Counted from the stretch's first letter, positions 52,052-60,282 are shown. The stretch: 64,000 nucleotides of DNA from Streptomyces sp. NBC_00683 (GCF_036226745.1 NZ_CP109013.1:1-64000), one strand, 5' to 3'. Notes: a model not told the origin generated them from the letters alone. A program made the numbers and translations.

Positions 52052-52740
52052 GTTACGCGCGGTCCACCGCAGCCGGCAAGCAGACCGCCCAGCAGCTGGC
52101 CGACGTCTCCCGCACCCTGTACGAGCGCGGCTGGATGCCGGGCACGGCCGGCAACATCTCCATTCGGCTGCCCGACGATCCCGGCCGGGCACTGATCACG
52201 GCGAGCGGGCGGGACAAGGGCGAGCTGACCGCCCGGGACGTGGTGGAGGTCGACGCCCGCACCGGCGAGGCATCCCATCCCGGCCAGGCCCGCCCCTCGG
52301 CGGAGACCTCCATCCACGCGGCGGTCTACCGCGCCACCGGCGCCCGCGCCGTCATCCACGTCCACTCCCCGTACGCCACCGTCGTCGCCCACCGCGCCGC
52401 TGCCGTGGACGCTGTCTCCTCGGTACGAGTGGATCGCTTCGAGCTGCTCAAGGGCCTGGGACTGAAGGACCCGGCCTTCACGGACCTGCCGGTGTTCCCC
52501 AACTGGCCCCAGGTCGACCGGATCGCCGACGACGTAGCCGCCCACCTCACGGCGGACCGGGAAGGCCCGCCCGGGCTCCTCCTGGCCGATCACGGCATCA
52601 CCGCCTGGGGCGACTCGCTGGGCCAGGCGAAGAACCGGCTCGAATGCCTCGAGTCGCTCTGCCAACTGCTCGTGCTCTCCCACGCCGAGCTGCATGTCTC
52701 CCGTGCCGCGCAGGCACCCGACCACAGGACCGCGCCATGA
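52048..52740 (+). CDS. mtnB: Methylthioribulose-1-phosphate dehydratase
   Basis: 230 residues from ATG 52048 (ATGA overlap with mtnA). Class II aldolase fold: RGWMPGTAGNISIRL near residue 28, zinc ligands in VIHVHSPYA near 106 and LLADHGITAWG near 178. The acidic SAETSIHAAVY precedes the zinc site. It dehydrates methylthioribulose-1-phosphate to a diketone phosphate. It overlaps mtnD by four bases. Confidence 0.93.
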   Translation: MSYARSTAAGKQTAQQLADVSRTLYERGWMPGTAGNISIRLPDDPGRALITASGRDKGELTARDVVEVDARTGEASHPGQARPSAETSIHAAVYRATGARAVIHVHSPYATVVAHRAAAVDAVSSVRVDRFELLKGLGLKDPAFTDLPVFPNWPQVDRIADDVAAHLTADREGPPGLLLADHGITAWGDSLGQAKNRLECLESLCQLLVLSHAELHVSRAAQAPDHRTAP

Positions 52741-53312
52741 CACTGCTGCAGATCATGCCGGACGACGCACCGGACACCGTGCTGCTCCGCACCCGCGACG
52801 AGGAAGCCATCGCGCAGGCCCTGCGCGAACGGTCGGTCTCCTTCACCCGCTGGCCGCTACGCGCAGAGGTGACGCCGCGGACATCGTCCGAGGAACTGCT
52901 CGACGCCTACCGGGCCGAGGTCGACGAGCTGTGCGCCGACCAAGGGCTGCGCCTCGTCGATGTCGCCCGGCTGCACCCCGAGGAGGGAGCGGAGTGGCAG
53001 GAGCGCGCGGCCAAGGCACGGTCGACCTTCCTCGACGAGCACCGGCATGCCGAGGACGAAGTCCGGTTCTTCGCCCAGGGCACCGGCTGCTTCTACCTGC
53101 ACCTGGACGACCGCGTGTACGCCGTGGTGTGCGAGGCCGGTGACCTGCTGTCGGTTCCGGCCGGTACCCGGCACTGGTTCGACATGGGACCCGTACCGGA
53201 CTTCTGCGCCATCCGGTTCTTCGAGAAGGAGGACGGCTGGGTGGGCGACTTCACTCAGGAGTCCATCGCCGAAGGCTTCCCCCGCCTCGACGCGCTCCTG
53301 CGGGAAGGCTGA
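52737..53312 (+). CDS. mtnD: Acireductone dioxygenase
   Basis: 191 residues from ATG 52737 (overlap ATGA with mtnB). Cupin metal ligands HRHAEDEVRFF (HxH...E) near residue 102 and GTRHWFDMG near 142 are those of acireductone dioxygenase. With Fe(II) it makes the methionine precursor KMTB. With Ni(II) it makes an off-pathway product. It is unusual only in standing before mtnC in the operon. Confidence 0.94.
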   Translation: MTLLQIMPDDAPDTVLLRTRDEEAIAQALRERSVSFTRWPLRAEVTPRTSSEELLDAYRAEVDELCADQGLRLVDVARLHPEEGAEWQERAAKARSTFLDEHRHAEDEVRFFAQGTGCFYLHLDDRVYAVVCEAGDLLSVPAGTRHWFDMGPVPDFCAIRFFEKEDGWVGDFTQESIAEGFPRLDALLREG

Positions 53313-54094
53313 TGCCGGGCAGCCGACAGGCCCAAGCCCCCGAGAACGGGCTGCGGGCCGTCGTCCTCGACATCGAGGGAACCACCGGCTCCCTCAGCCA
53401 CGTACGTGACGTCCTCTTCCCCTACGCGCGTGAGCGGTTCGCTCCCTGGCTCGCGGCTCACCGCGACACCGCGCCCTGGAAGCAGATCCTCGACGCGGTC
53501 ACCACCCACACCGGGACGGCCCACGACGAGGCAAGTGCTCTGGCACTCCTGGAACAGTGGGCCGACGCCGATGTGAAGGCGGCGCCGCTGAAGACGCTGC
53601 AAGGACTGATCTGGTCCGGCGGCTACGCGGCGGGCGAGTTGTACGGTCACGTGTACCCGGACGTGCCGCCCGCACTGGAGCACTGGAAGACGCAGGGCAC
53701 AGGCCGCTTCATCTACTCGTCCGGCTCCGTGGCCGCCCAGCAGGACTGGTTCGGCCACACCGCCCACGGGGACCTGCGCCCGCTGCTCGACGGCTACTTC
53801 GATCTGACGACGGCCGGCCCCAAGGCGGACGCCGACTCCTACCGTGCGATCGCGGCGGACCTGGGGCACGCACCCGCCGACCTGCTGTTCGTCAGCGACG
53901 TCGGTGCCGAGCTCGACGCCGCGGCCGAAGCCGGCTGGCAGACGGTGGTCGTACGCCGCCCCGGCGACGAACGCGCGACCGTGCCAGGTCATGAGGCCGT
54001 CGCCTCCCTTGCCCCACTCGTTTCCCGACCCGGCCCGGGCAGACCGACGGTGCCGGTCGACACGCACCCGCAGGAGGACCCAAGCGATGAGTGA
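53312..54094 (+). CDS. mtnC: Enolase-phosphatase E1
   Basis: 260 residues from ATG 53312 (one-base overlap TGATG with mtnD). HAD fold: nucleophile in VVLDIEGTTGSLS near residue 20, IYSSGSVAAQQDWF (motif II) near 134, KADADSY (motif III Lys) near 171, and LFVSDVGAELDAA near 194. It enolises and dephosphorylates diketomethylthiopentyl-1-phosphate. It replaces the MtnW/MtnX pair. The Pro-rich C-terminus overlaps mtnP by eight bases. Confidence 0.93.
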   Translation: MPGSRQAQAPENGLRAVVLDIEGTTGSLSHVRDVLFPYARERFAPWLAAHRDTAPWKQILDAVTTHTGTAHDEASALALLEQWADADVKAAPLKTLQGLIWSGGYAAGELYGHVYPDVPPALEHWKTQGTGRFIYSSGSVAAQQDWFGHTAHGDLRPLLDGYFDLTTAGPKADADSYRAIAADLGHAPADLLFVSDVGAELDAAAEAGWQTVVVRRPGDERATVPGHEAVASLAPLVSRPGPGRPTVPVDTHPQEDPSDE

Positions 54095-54908
54095 TCCGTC
54101 CGACACGGTGCCGAAGGCCGACATCGCGGTCATCGGCGGCAGCGGCTTCTACGAACTCCTGGAGTCGGTACGGCGCGTCGAGGTCACCACCCCGTACGGC
54201 GCGCCCTCCGACGCGGTATCCGTGGGAACCGTCGGCGGCCGCGACGTGGCCTTCCTGCCACGGCACGGTGGCCGCCACGAGCTTCCCCCGCACCGCATCA
54301 ACTACCGCGCCAACATGTGGGCGCTGCGCTCACTGGGGGTACGGCAGATCCTCGCCCCCTGCGCCGTCGGTTCGCTGCGCCGCTCCCTCGGCCCCGGCAG
54401 CGTGGTCCTTCCCGACCAGCTCGTCGACCGGACCACGGGCCGTGCCCAGACGTACTACGACCACGGCGCCACCCACGTCTCCTTCGCCGACCCGTACTGC
54501 GCCGCGGGGCGATCGGCCGTGCTCAAGGCCGCGGGCGAGGCCGGAGCCGACGTTCACGACGGCGGCGTGATGGTGGTCGTCGAGGGGCCCCGCTTCTCCA
54601 CCCGGGCGGAGTCCCAGTGGTACGCGTCGGCCGGCTGGTCGCTGATCAACATGACCGGACACCCGGAAGCCGTCCTCGCGCGCGAACTCGCCCTCTGCTA
54701 CACCTCCATCGCCCTCGTCACCGACTACGACGCCGGCGTGGAGCGAGGGGAGGGCGTCTCCCAGGACGAGGTCTTCCGGGTCTTCGGCGCGAACGTGGAG
54801 CGCCTGAAGGACCTGGTCCTGCAGACGGTCGCCGTCCTGGACCGCGAGAGGCGTTGCGGTTGTGCAGCGGCGCTCAACGGCATGGATCTGCCCTTCGAGC
54901 TTCCCTGA
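54087..54908 (+). CDS. mtnP: 5'-methylthioadenosine phosphorylase
   Basis: 273 residues from ATG 54087 (GGAGG 9 nt upstream). Purine phosphorylase family signatures: IGGSGFYELLE near residue 15, LPRHGGRHELPPHRINYRAN near 57, EGPRFSTRAESQWY near 166, and INMTGHPEAVLARELALCY near 190. It phosphorolyses MTA to adenine and methylthioribose-1-phosphate, the first step of the pathway and the source of MtnA's substrate. Last gene of the operon. MTA is the expected by-product of ArsL. Confidence 0.94.
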   Translation: MSDPSDTVPKADIAVIGGSGFYELLESVRRVEVTTPYGAPSDAVSVGTVGGRDVAFLPRHGGRHELPPHRINYRANMWALRSLGVRQILAPCAVGSLRRSLGPGSVVLPDQLVDRTTGRAQTYYDHGATHVSFADPYCAAGRSAVLKAAGEAGADVHDGGVMVVVEGPRFSTRAESQWYASAGWSLINMTGHPEAVLARELALCYTSIALVTDYDAGVERGEGVSQDEVFRVFGANVERLKDLVLQTVAVLDRERRCGCAAALNGMDLPFELP

Positions 54909-54957
54909 CACCCCGGCCGGTACGGGCACGGTCCGCACCGACCACGAACCTGCGGCC

Positions 54958-54987
54958 CGATGCCGGTCACCACGGTGACCGGCATCG
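54958..54987. terminator. Bidirectional terminator between mtnP and arsN1
   Basis: A stem of 14 bp, CGATGCCGGTCACC and its inverse, with a 2-nt loop. It lies between convergent genes, ending at the arsN1 stop. Confidence 0.8.
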
Positions 54988-55500
54988 TCATTCCACGACC
55001 GGGCTGCGGCGCTCCACCAGCAGGACGTCGCGCCAGACGCCGTGGTGGCGAGCCACGCGTTCCCGTCGGCCGAGGACACGGAACCCGGTGGACTCGTGCA
55101 GGGCGAGGCTCGCACTGTTCTCGGGAAAGATGCCCGCCTGGATCGTCCAGATCCCCGCCTTCTCGGTGGAGACGATCAACGCCTCCAGGAGCGTGCGCCC
55201 CACGCCGGTTCCGCGCGCCGTGGGACTGACGTACACGGAGTGCTCGACGACCCCCGCGTACGCGGGCCGGGTCGAGACACGCGACACCGCAGTCCAGCCG
55301 GCCACCCGCCCCCGCTGACCCAGCGCCACGAGCCGGTGCGCCGCGAGCTTGGAGGTGTCGAACGCGCTCCACGGCGGCGCGGCGGTCTCGAACGTGGCGT
55401 TGCCCTCGTCGATGCCCTGCTGGTAGATCGCCATGACCGCCGACGCGTGGTCGTCGGTCATCGGAGCCAGGGTGACTCCCGGGCGCGGGGGTGTGGTCAT
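54988..55500 (-). CDS. arsN1: ArsN1-type arsinothricin N-acetyltransferase
   Basis: 170 residues. GNAT fold with MAIYQQGIDEGNATFETAAP near residue 23, an ArsN1/phosphinothricin-acetyltransferase-like N-terminus. The core is VEHSVYVSPTARGTGVGRTL near 86, the acetyl-CoA loop, and the C-terminus RRERVARHHGVWRDVLLVER. ArsN1 acetylates arsinothricin and confers resistance, which fits self-protection in a producer. Related PAT enzymes acetylate phosphinothricin. It is transcribed toward the biosynthetic operon, with arsP upstream on the same strand. A truncated second copy lies at 58017. Confidence 0.9.
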   Translation of the reverse strand: MTTPPRPGVTLAPMTDDHASAVMAIYQQGIDEGNATFETAAPPWSAFDTSKLAAHRLVALGQRGRVAGWTAVSRVSTRPAYAGVVEHSVYVSPTARGTGVGRTLLEALIVSTEKAGIWTIQAGIFPENSASLALHESTGFRVLGRRERVARHHGVWRDVLLVERRSPVVE

Positions 55501-55632
55501 GCGTGCTCCTTGCCTCGGTGCGCTCCCGCAGACGGGGGACGCACGGTGTTCGTCAGCGGGTACGGCGACGCTCCTGCGGCGTCGGGGGCCGCCGCAGGAG
55601 CGTGGGTGGGGGTGAGGAGGAGTACTGCGGGG

Positions 55633-56760
55633 TCAGAGCAGGGGCAGCGCGACGAGGCCGATACCCACGCTGCCGAGGAGGCCCACGCCGAGGTAGAAGG
55701 CGAAGACCTTCGTCTTGACGACGCTCTTGACGGCCACCATCGCCGGGATCGTCGTGATGGCACCGCCGAGGAGGAAGGTGACGCCCGCGGCGGCGACCAT
55801 GCCCTGGTCCATGAGGCCCTCGACGACCGGGATGGCACCGACGCCGTTGAGGTACAGCGGGACGCTTATGAGTCCGGCGACCAGAACGGAGAGGACGCCG
55901 TCCGTGCCGAGGATGCCCGAGACGACGTCGGTGGGTACGTAACGGACGATCAGGGCCTCGAGGACGATGGCCAGGAGCAGCCACTTGCCCAGGATCAGCG
56001 AGTCGCTGACGATCTCCTTCAGGATCTCGCCGGCCCGGAGGTTCTTGATGTCGCGCCGCACGAGTACGCGCCATGGGGTGCCGTCGTCGTCAGCGTCGTT
56101 CCGCGCGGCGGTGGAGCAGCCACCGGCCTCAGGAGCGGGCTCGGCTTCTTGGGCGGCACCGCCGCACCCGCCGGCAGCACTGCCACCGCTGCCACTTCCG
56201 CCTCCGACGGCCACGGTCTCGGGCACGGTCGCCTTCGCCGCCGAGCACGCGGTCTCCGGAACGGTCACCGCCTCCTGCGAGCAGCTCTTCGCCGGCGCCT
56301 TCTTCTCCGTGGAGGCGATCAGCGGGTCCGCGAACCGTCCGCGCCGTTCGAGCGCGAGAACGATGAGGCCCGCGCCGAAGCTCAGCACCAGGGCGCCGAT
56401 GAGACGGGCGGTGGCGACGGGGAATCCGAGCTGGGCGGCGGAGAGCGCGTAGATCTCCGGGTCCATGGAGGGGGAGGCGATCCAGAACGCCATCACGGCC
56501 GAGAGCGGGACGCCGGCTATCAGGAAGCGGCGGATCAGGGGGATCACGGTGAAGGAGCAGAAGGGGCTGAACGCTCCGATGGCCGTGACGATGGCGATGC
56601 CGAGGACGCCCTTGCGCCCGTGGGCGAAGCTGCGGCGAGCGACCACGTCGATCGACAGACGCTGTACGGCGATTCCCAGGACGATGGCGACCAGGAACCA
56701 CGGGAGATAGTGCAGCACCTCGAGCAGGATGAACAGGCCAAGGGCCCGCAATTCGTCCAC
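55633..56760 (-). CDS. arsP: ArsP-like permease (trivalent organoarsenical efflux)
   Basis: 375 residues from GTG 56760 (GAGAGG upstream); longer in-frame starts have no ribosome site. About eight membrane helices in two halves. The first half has AFSPFCSFTVIPLIRRFL near residue 60. The second has LISVPLYLNGVGAIPVVEGL. A cytosolic loop at about residues 176-240 carries five Cys in SCSQEAV, ACSAAK, GGCGG and GGCS among Gly/Ser/Glu runs. ArsP permeases export trivalent methyl- and aromatic arsenicals. Here it could export the reduced arsenic product. An operator pair lies 100 bp upstream. Confidence 0.85.
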   Translation of the reverse strand: MDELRALGLFILLEVLHYLPWFLVAIVLGIAVQRLSIDVVARRSFAHGRKGVLGIAIVTAIGAFSPFCSFTVIPLIRRFLIAGVPLSAVMAFWIASPSMDPEIYALSAAQLGFPVATARLIGALVLSFGAGLIVLALERRGRFADPLIASTEKKAPAKSCSQEAVTVPETACSAAKATVPETVAVGGGSGSGGSAAGGCGGAAQEAEPAPEAGGCSTAARNDADDDGTPWRVLVRRDIKNLRAGEILKEIVSDSLILGKWLLLAIVLEALIVRYVPTDVVSGILGTDGVLSVLVAGLISVPLYLNGVGAIPVVEGLMDQGMVAAAGVTFLLGGAITTIPAMVAVKSVVKTKVFAFYLGVGLLGSVGIGLVALPLL

Positions 56761-56865
56761 GGGTGAACCTCTCTGAGACGGTGACACATGAGGGGAGCGG
56801 CGCCGTGAAGGTACGTACGGGGGACGTGGCGAGCCGCGCGGGGAGGCTCGATCAGCATCCCTTTT

Positions 56866-56892
56866 ATCGAATATCGATGATAGACGATTAAA
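56866..56892. promoter_or_regulatory. Predicted ArsR-type operators upstream of arsP
   Basis: ATCGA-ATA-TCGAT (56866-56878) is a perfect inverted repeat. It overlaps TCGATGATNGNCGATTNAA (56874-56892), shared with 38294-38312 beside pstS. Confidence 0.6.
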
Positions 56893-57136
56893 GAGAGGCC
56901 CGGCAATGGGGATCCGATGTCCCTCGTTGCGCCGAAGGGGCCCGTCTCGCACTTTCGGTGGCGGCAGCCAGAGAGTGGAGCCTGTTCCCAGGTCGCACCG
57001 ATGCGACCGCCTTCCATGTGGTGTCTACACAGTCGCTCGTGTCAGCGGTTTCGGGCACGCATGAGGCGCCGACGGGCCTCCGTGGGCCCTCCGCGGGTCT
57101 CCTCTGCGCGGAACGAACCTTGCCGTCGCGGGTGGT

Positions 57137-57154
57137 CATCGAATAACATCGATG
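57137..57154. promoter_or_regulatory. Predicted ArsR operator before the arsR pair
   Basis: CATCGAATAACATCGATG: the ATCGAATA and TCGAT arms match the arsP site (56866-56878) with two extra bases between. It lies five bases before the arsR ATG, typical of autoregulation. Confidence 0.55.
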
Positions 57155-57158
57155 GATC

Positions 57159-57488
57159 ATGAGCGGTACGATGAATGCCCAGCTGATCGACCGAAGCACG
57201 GCCGAGTCCTACGCAACCTGGTTCAAGGCCCTCTCCGATCCCACCCGCGTGCAGATCCTCAATCTCCTCGCGCTGGCGACCGGGCCGATGAGTGTCGGAG
57301 AGATCGTGGACCGGATGGGTGTCGGACAGTCGACGGTGTCCCACCACCTGAAGCTGCTCGCGGACGTGCGGTTCGTCCTGCGCGAGCGCCAGGGGACCTC
57401 CATGCTCTACTCCATCAACGTCGCCTGCGTGGCTTGCTTCCCCAGTGCTGCCGACGCCGTCATGGGCCGCCCCGCGGCCTCGGCGTGA
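57159..57488 (+). CDS. arsR: ArsR-family repressor
   Basis: 109 residues (ATG 57159; internal ATG 57171). Winged helix: FKALSDPTRVQILNLLALA then VGQSTVSHHLKLLADVRFV. Like the protein at 43487 it lacks CVCD and has a C-terminal INVACVACFPSAADAVMG with two Cys. These two form a subgroup within the island. Its stop overlaps the start of the next arsR by four bases (GTGA). Divergent from arsP, with operators between. Confidence 0.87.
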   Translation: MSGTMNAQLIDRSTAESYATWFKALSDPTRVQILNLLALATGPMSVGEIVDRMGVGQSTVSHHLKLLADVRFVLRERQGTSMLYSINVACVACFPSAADAVMGRPAASA

Positions 57489-57895
57489 GGACCGGCCCCT
57501 TGGTCAAGTCGACCCCGCCCATATCCGGTGCGACCGCTACTGCCTGCTGCCCACCCATAGTGACCGCCGCGCTCTCCGAAGGGGACGCCGAGATCATGGC
57601 GGCGATGTTCAAGGCGCTGGCCGACCCCGTCCGGCTCCGCCTCCTGTCCAGAGTGGCCTCACACCCCAACGGTGAGGCATGCGTCTGCGACATAGCCGAC
57701 GTGGGCGTCTCCCAGCCCACGGTCAGCCACCACCTGAAGAAGCTCCGGGAAGCGGGCCTGCTCACCTCCGAGCGGCGCGGCACCTGGGTGTACTACCGCC
57801 CCGCGCCCGGCGTCCTGGCCTCGCTGGGCGCGTTCCTCGCCGACACCGAGAAGGCCGACAAGGAAGAGATCTCCCTGGCGGCCCAGGTCTCCTGA
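57485..57895 (+). CDS. arsR: ArsR-family repressor with CVCD metal site
   Basis: 136 residues from GTG 57485. As(III) motif EACVCDI near residue 60, recognition helix VSQPTVSHHLKKLREAGLLT, and an N-terminal ATACCPPIV Cys pair, a layout seen in some actinobacterial three-Cys ArsR proteins. Co-transcribed with the preceding arsR of a different type, an unusual tandem. A terminator follows. Confidence 0.9.
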   Translation: MRTGPLVKSTPPISGATATACCPPIVTAALSEGDAEIMAAMFKALADPVRLRLLSRVASHPNGEACVCDIADVGVSQPTVSHHLKKLREAGLLTSERRGTWVYYRPAPGVLASLGAFLADTEKADKEEISLAAQVS

Positions 57896-57899
57896 CGTT

Positions 57900-57933
57900 C
57901 GGCGCCGCCACCCCTGAACCCGGGGCGGCGCCG
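57900..57933 (+). terminator. Terminator after the arsR pair
   Basis: A 10-bp stem CGGCGCCGCC/GGCGGCGCCG with a 14-nt loop, followed by TTTCT. Confidence 0.8.
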
Positions 57934-58016
57934 TTTCTGCCGTGGCGTGTCTGCCTGCACGCATCCGTGCGTCCGTGCTCGACTGCGTCAGGCGATGTGC
58001 GTGCTGCGACGCTCCA

Positions 58017-58507
58017 CACTGAATGGTCCAGATCCCCGCCGCCTCAGTGGAGTCAATGAGCGCCTTCAACAGCACCGAGGCGACGCCACGTCCTCGTGCG
58101 TCAGGGTGCACGTACACGGAGTGCTCGACGACTCCGGCGTACGCGCACCGGTCGGAGACCTTCGCGGCCGCCACCCACCCGAGCACCCGGTCGGCCTCGT
58201 CGAGCGCGGCGAATCGGTGCTCGAGCAACCTGGCCGCGTCAAACTGCTCCCAGGTCGGGGCGACGGTCTCGAAGGTGGCGTTGCCCTCATCAATGCCGGC
58301 CTGATATATCGCGACGACCTCGTCGGCGTGCCGCGTCCGGATCAGCTGGGGACGCCGACACGGAGGGGGCGAGGAAGTCGCTGACGGGGCCGTGCGCGAC
58401 TTTGTGTCGTCGCTGCTGCCACAGCCGGTCAGCGCCAGCGCAAGCCCCACAGCACTGCACAGCGCCACCATGTCCCGTCGACGTCGTGTCTGTCGAGGCG
58501 TCACCAT
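58017..58507 (-). pseudogene. Lipoprotein signal joined to a truncated arsN1
   Basis: From ATG 58507 (GGGGGA upstream) the frame encodes a lipoprotein signal (ALCSAVGLALALTGCGSSDD) and a Ser/Thr/Pro linker. It then passes at about 58352 into ArsN1 sequence: AIYQAGIDEGNATFETVAPT, VEHSVYVHPDARGRGVASVL and GIWTIQCG, where homology ends at 58017. The first 20 and last 40 residues of ArsN1 are missing, including the acetyl-CoA end, so it should be inactive as an acetyltransferase. The continuing frame runs antisense into an arsR. It appears to be a recombination product. Confidence 0.75.
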
Positions 58508-58559
58508 CAGGTCCCCCAAGGGTCCACAAACAGAATCCGATCACGTAACCGCCTGCGTA

Positions 58560-58860
58560 TGAGCGGTTACCTGAATTCGGCCAGGCAACGAGCAAACACA
58601 GACACGAAGTGGGCACGGCGGTGCAATTCCGCCCGGTCAGCCCGGCCTCGAATCCGCCGTTGCGGGCGAGCCCGACGTCGGCCGCCTGGGCGGCGCGGGG
58701 CAACGGCGGCCTGGTCCTTCTTCTCCGGGATAACGGCCTTGATGCCGCGCCTGCGCAGGTAAGCGCGGTTGGCGCGGGAGGAGTACGCCTTGTCGCTTCC
58801 AGGGCCTCGCCCCGGACGACCCCACCGGCAGCTGGATCCCCGGCCTCCTCCTCCGCGACG
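58560..58860 (-). mobile_element. IS5-family transposase remnant
   Basis: The minus-strand reading GSDKAYSSRANRAYLRRRGI then KAVIPEKKDQAA is the conserved middle/late part of Streptomyces IS5-family transposases (DKAYSSR...RRRGI..VIP.K.DQ). The rest is out of frame or missing. It marks the right border of the arsenic island. Confidence 0.75.
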
Positions 58861-58986
58861 TCCGGAGTACCCGGTTCCGCTGGTAGCGTCTGACGGCGGC
58901 GGCCCCGGCCCGCCGCCGGTGGGTCATGACATCCGGCAGGTAATTCCGTTGTACGGGGCCGACATTGTGCGAGATCATGCGCGTTT

Positions 58987-60282
58987 GTGATCTCGCGAGC
59001 AGATGAACCCATCCACGACGCGGCCCCGCCCGCGCCCGCTGTGGCCGTCACCCCCTCCACCCCGGTGCACCGGGACGGCAACGTCCTTCGCTGGCTGATC
59101 GCCTACACCTTCTCCGTGGTCGGCGACGCCGCCTACTTCGTGGCGCTCGGCTGGGCCGCGCAGAAGGTGGCCGGACCGGCCCAGGTCGGCCTGGTGATGG
59201 CGGTCGGCGCGATACCCCGGGCGATCCTCATGCTCGGCGGCGGTGTGATCGCCGACCGGTTCGGCCCGCGCAGGGTGGTCATCTCCTCCGACGCGGTCCG
59301 CGCTGTGGTGATCCTCGCGGCCGCCGCAGCGCTAGCGTTCAGCACCCCCGGCCTCTGGTTGCTCGTCGCGCTCGCCCTCGTCTTCGGCGTCGTGGACGCC
59401 CTGTTCATGCCGGCGGTCGGAGCCATGCCGCCCCGGCTCACCGGCCGCGACCAGCTGATGCGGGTGCAGAGCCTGCGCAATCTGGTGCAGCGGTCCGGCC
59501 ACATCGCCGGTCCGCCGCTCGCCGGGTTCTCGATGGGGCTCGGCGGCCCCGCCGCCGCGTTCGCCGTGACCGGCGTCCTCTTCGCCCTCTCGCTGTTTCT
59601 CCTGGTCGCGGTCCGGCTCGCCCCGCTGCCGCTCGAGGAACAGCCCGCCGCAGACTCCACCGCCCGCCGCGACCTGGTCGAAGGCATCGTCTACCTGCGC
59701 CACGAGCCCGTCGTCGGCCCGCTCGTCCTCTCCGGACTGCTCTCCATGATCGGCTGCATCCCGCCGATGGCGATCGGCGTCATCATGCTCGCCGAGGAAC
59801 GCGGCTGGGGCCCCTCCGGCGGTGCCTGGGTGAACGCCGCCCTCAGCACCGGCGTCTGCACGACCTCGCTCCTGCTCATCGTGCGCGGCCGCTTCCCCCG
59901 GGCCGGTCACTGGCACAACATCGCCCTGCTCGTCGCCTCCGCCGGCATCGGCCTGATCGGCGTCATGCCGAACCTCGCCCTCGCGGTCGCCGTGGCGCTC
60001 GTCTCCGGCCTGGTCTCCGGCCTCTGCGGCGGTCTGGCCCTGGCCCTGATGCAGGCCAACACCGCCCTCGCCTTCCAGGGCCGGGTCGCCTCCGTCCAAG
60101 CGCTCAGCGCGGTCGGCATCACCCCGGTGATGTTCCCGCTCTTCGGCCTCCTGGTGGAAGGGTGGGGCGCCGGCCCCACCTTCCTCCTCTTCGGCTGCAT
60201 CAGCATGCTCGGCGCCACGGTCTCCACCGCCTCCCACGCCGTCCGCCATGCCGACCTGGACTTCACGAAGACCGCGGACTGA
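58987..60282 (+). CDS. MFS exporter (EntS/MFS_3-like)
   Basis: 431 residues from GTG 58987. About twelve hydrophobic segments. Motif A-like GGGVIADRFGPRRVVISSDA follows helix 2-3 (about residues 77-97). The family type is that of small-molecule and siderophore exporters. A disordered N-terminus (Ala/Pro, about 30 residues) precedes helix 1. It lies just outside the island behind an IS relic. No exporter like arsQ was otherwise found, so it is a possible but unsupported candidate for product export. Confidence 0.87.
   Translation: MISRADEPIHDAAPPAPAVAVTPSTPVHRDGNVLRWLIAYTFSVVGDAAYFVALGWAAQKVAGPAQVGLVMAVGAIPRAILMLGGGVIADRFGPRRVVISSDAVRAVVILAAAAALAFSTPGLWLLVALALVFGVVDALFMPAVGAMPPRLTGRDQLMRVQSLRNLVQRSGHIAGPPLAGFSMGLGGPAAAFAVTGVLFALSLFLLVAVRLAPLPLEEQPAADSTARRDLVEGIVYLRHEPVVGPLVLSGLLSMIGCIPPMAIGVIMLAEERGWGPSGGAWVNAALSTGVCTTSLLLIVRGRFPRAGHWHNIALLVASAGIGLIGVMPNLALAVAVALVSGLVSGLCGGLALALMQANTALAFQGRVASVQALSAVGITPVMFPLFGLLVEGWGAGPTFLLFGCISMLGATVSTASHAVRHADLDFTKTAD

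Noticed and set aside
58987..60282. MFS protein as the dedicated exporter of the arsenic product
   Set aside because: It lies beyond an IS5 relic and a terminator and has no shared operator; only proximity supports it.
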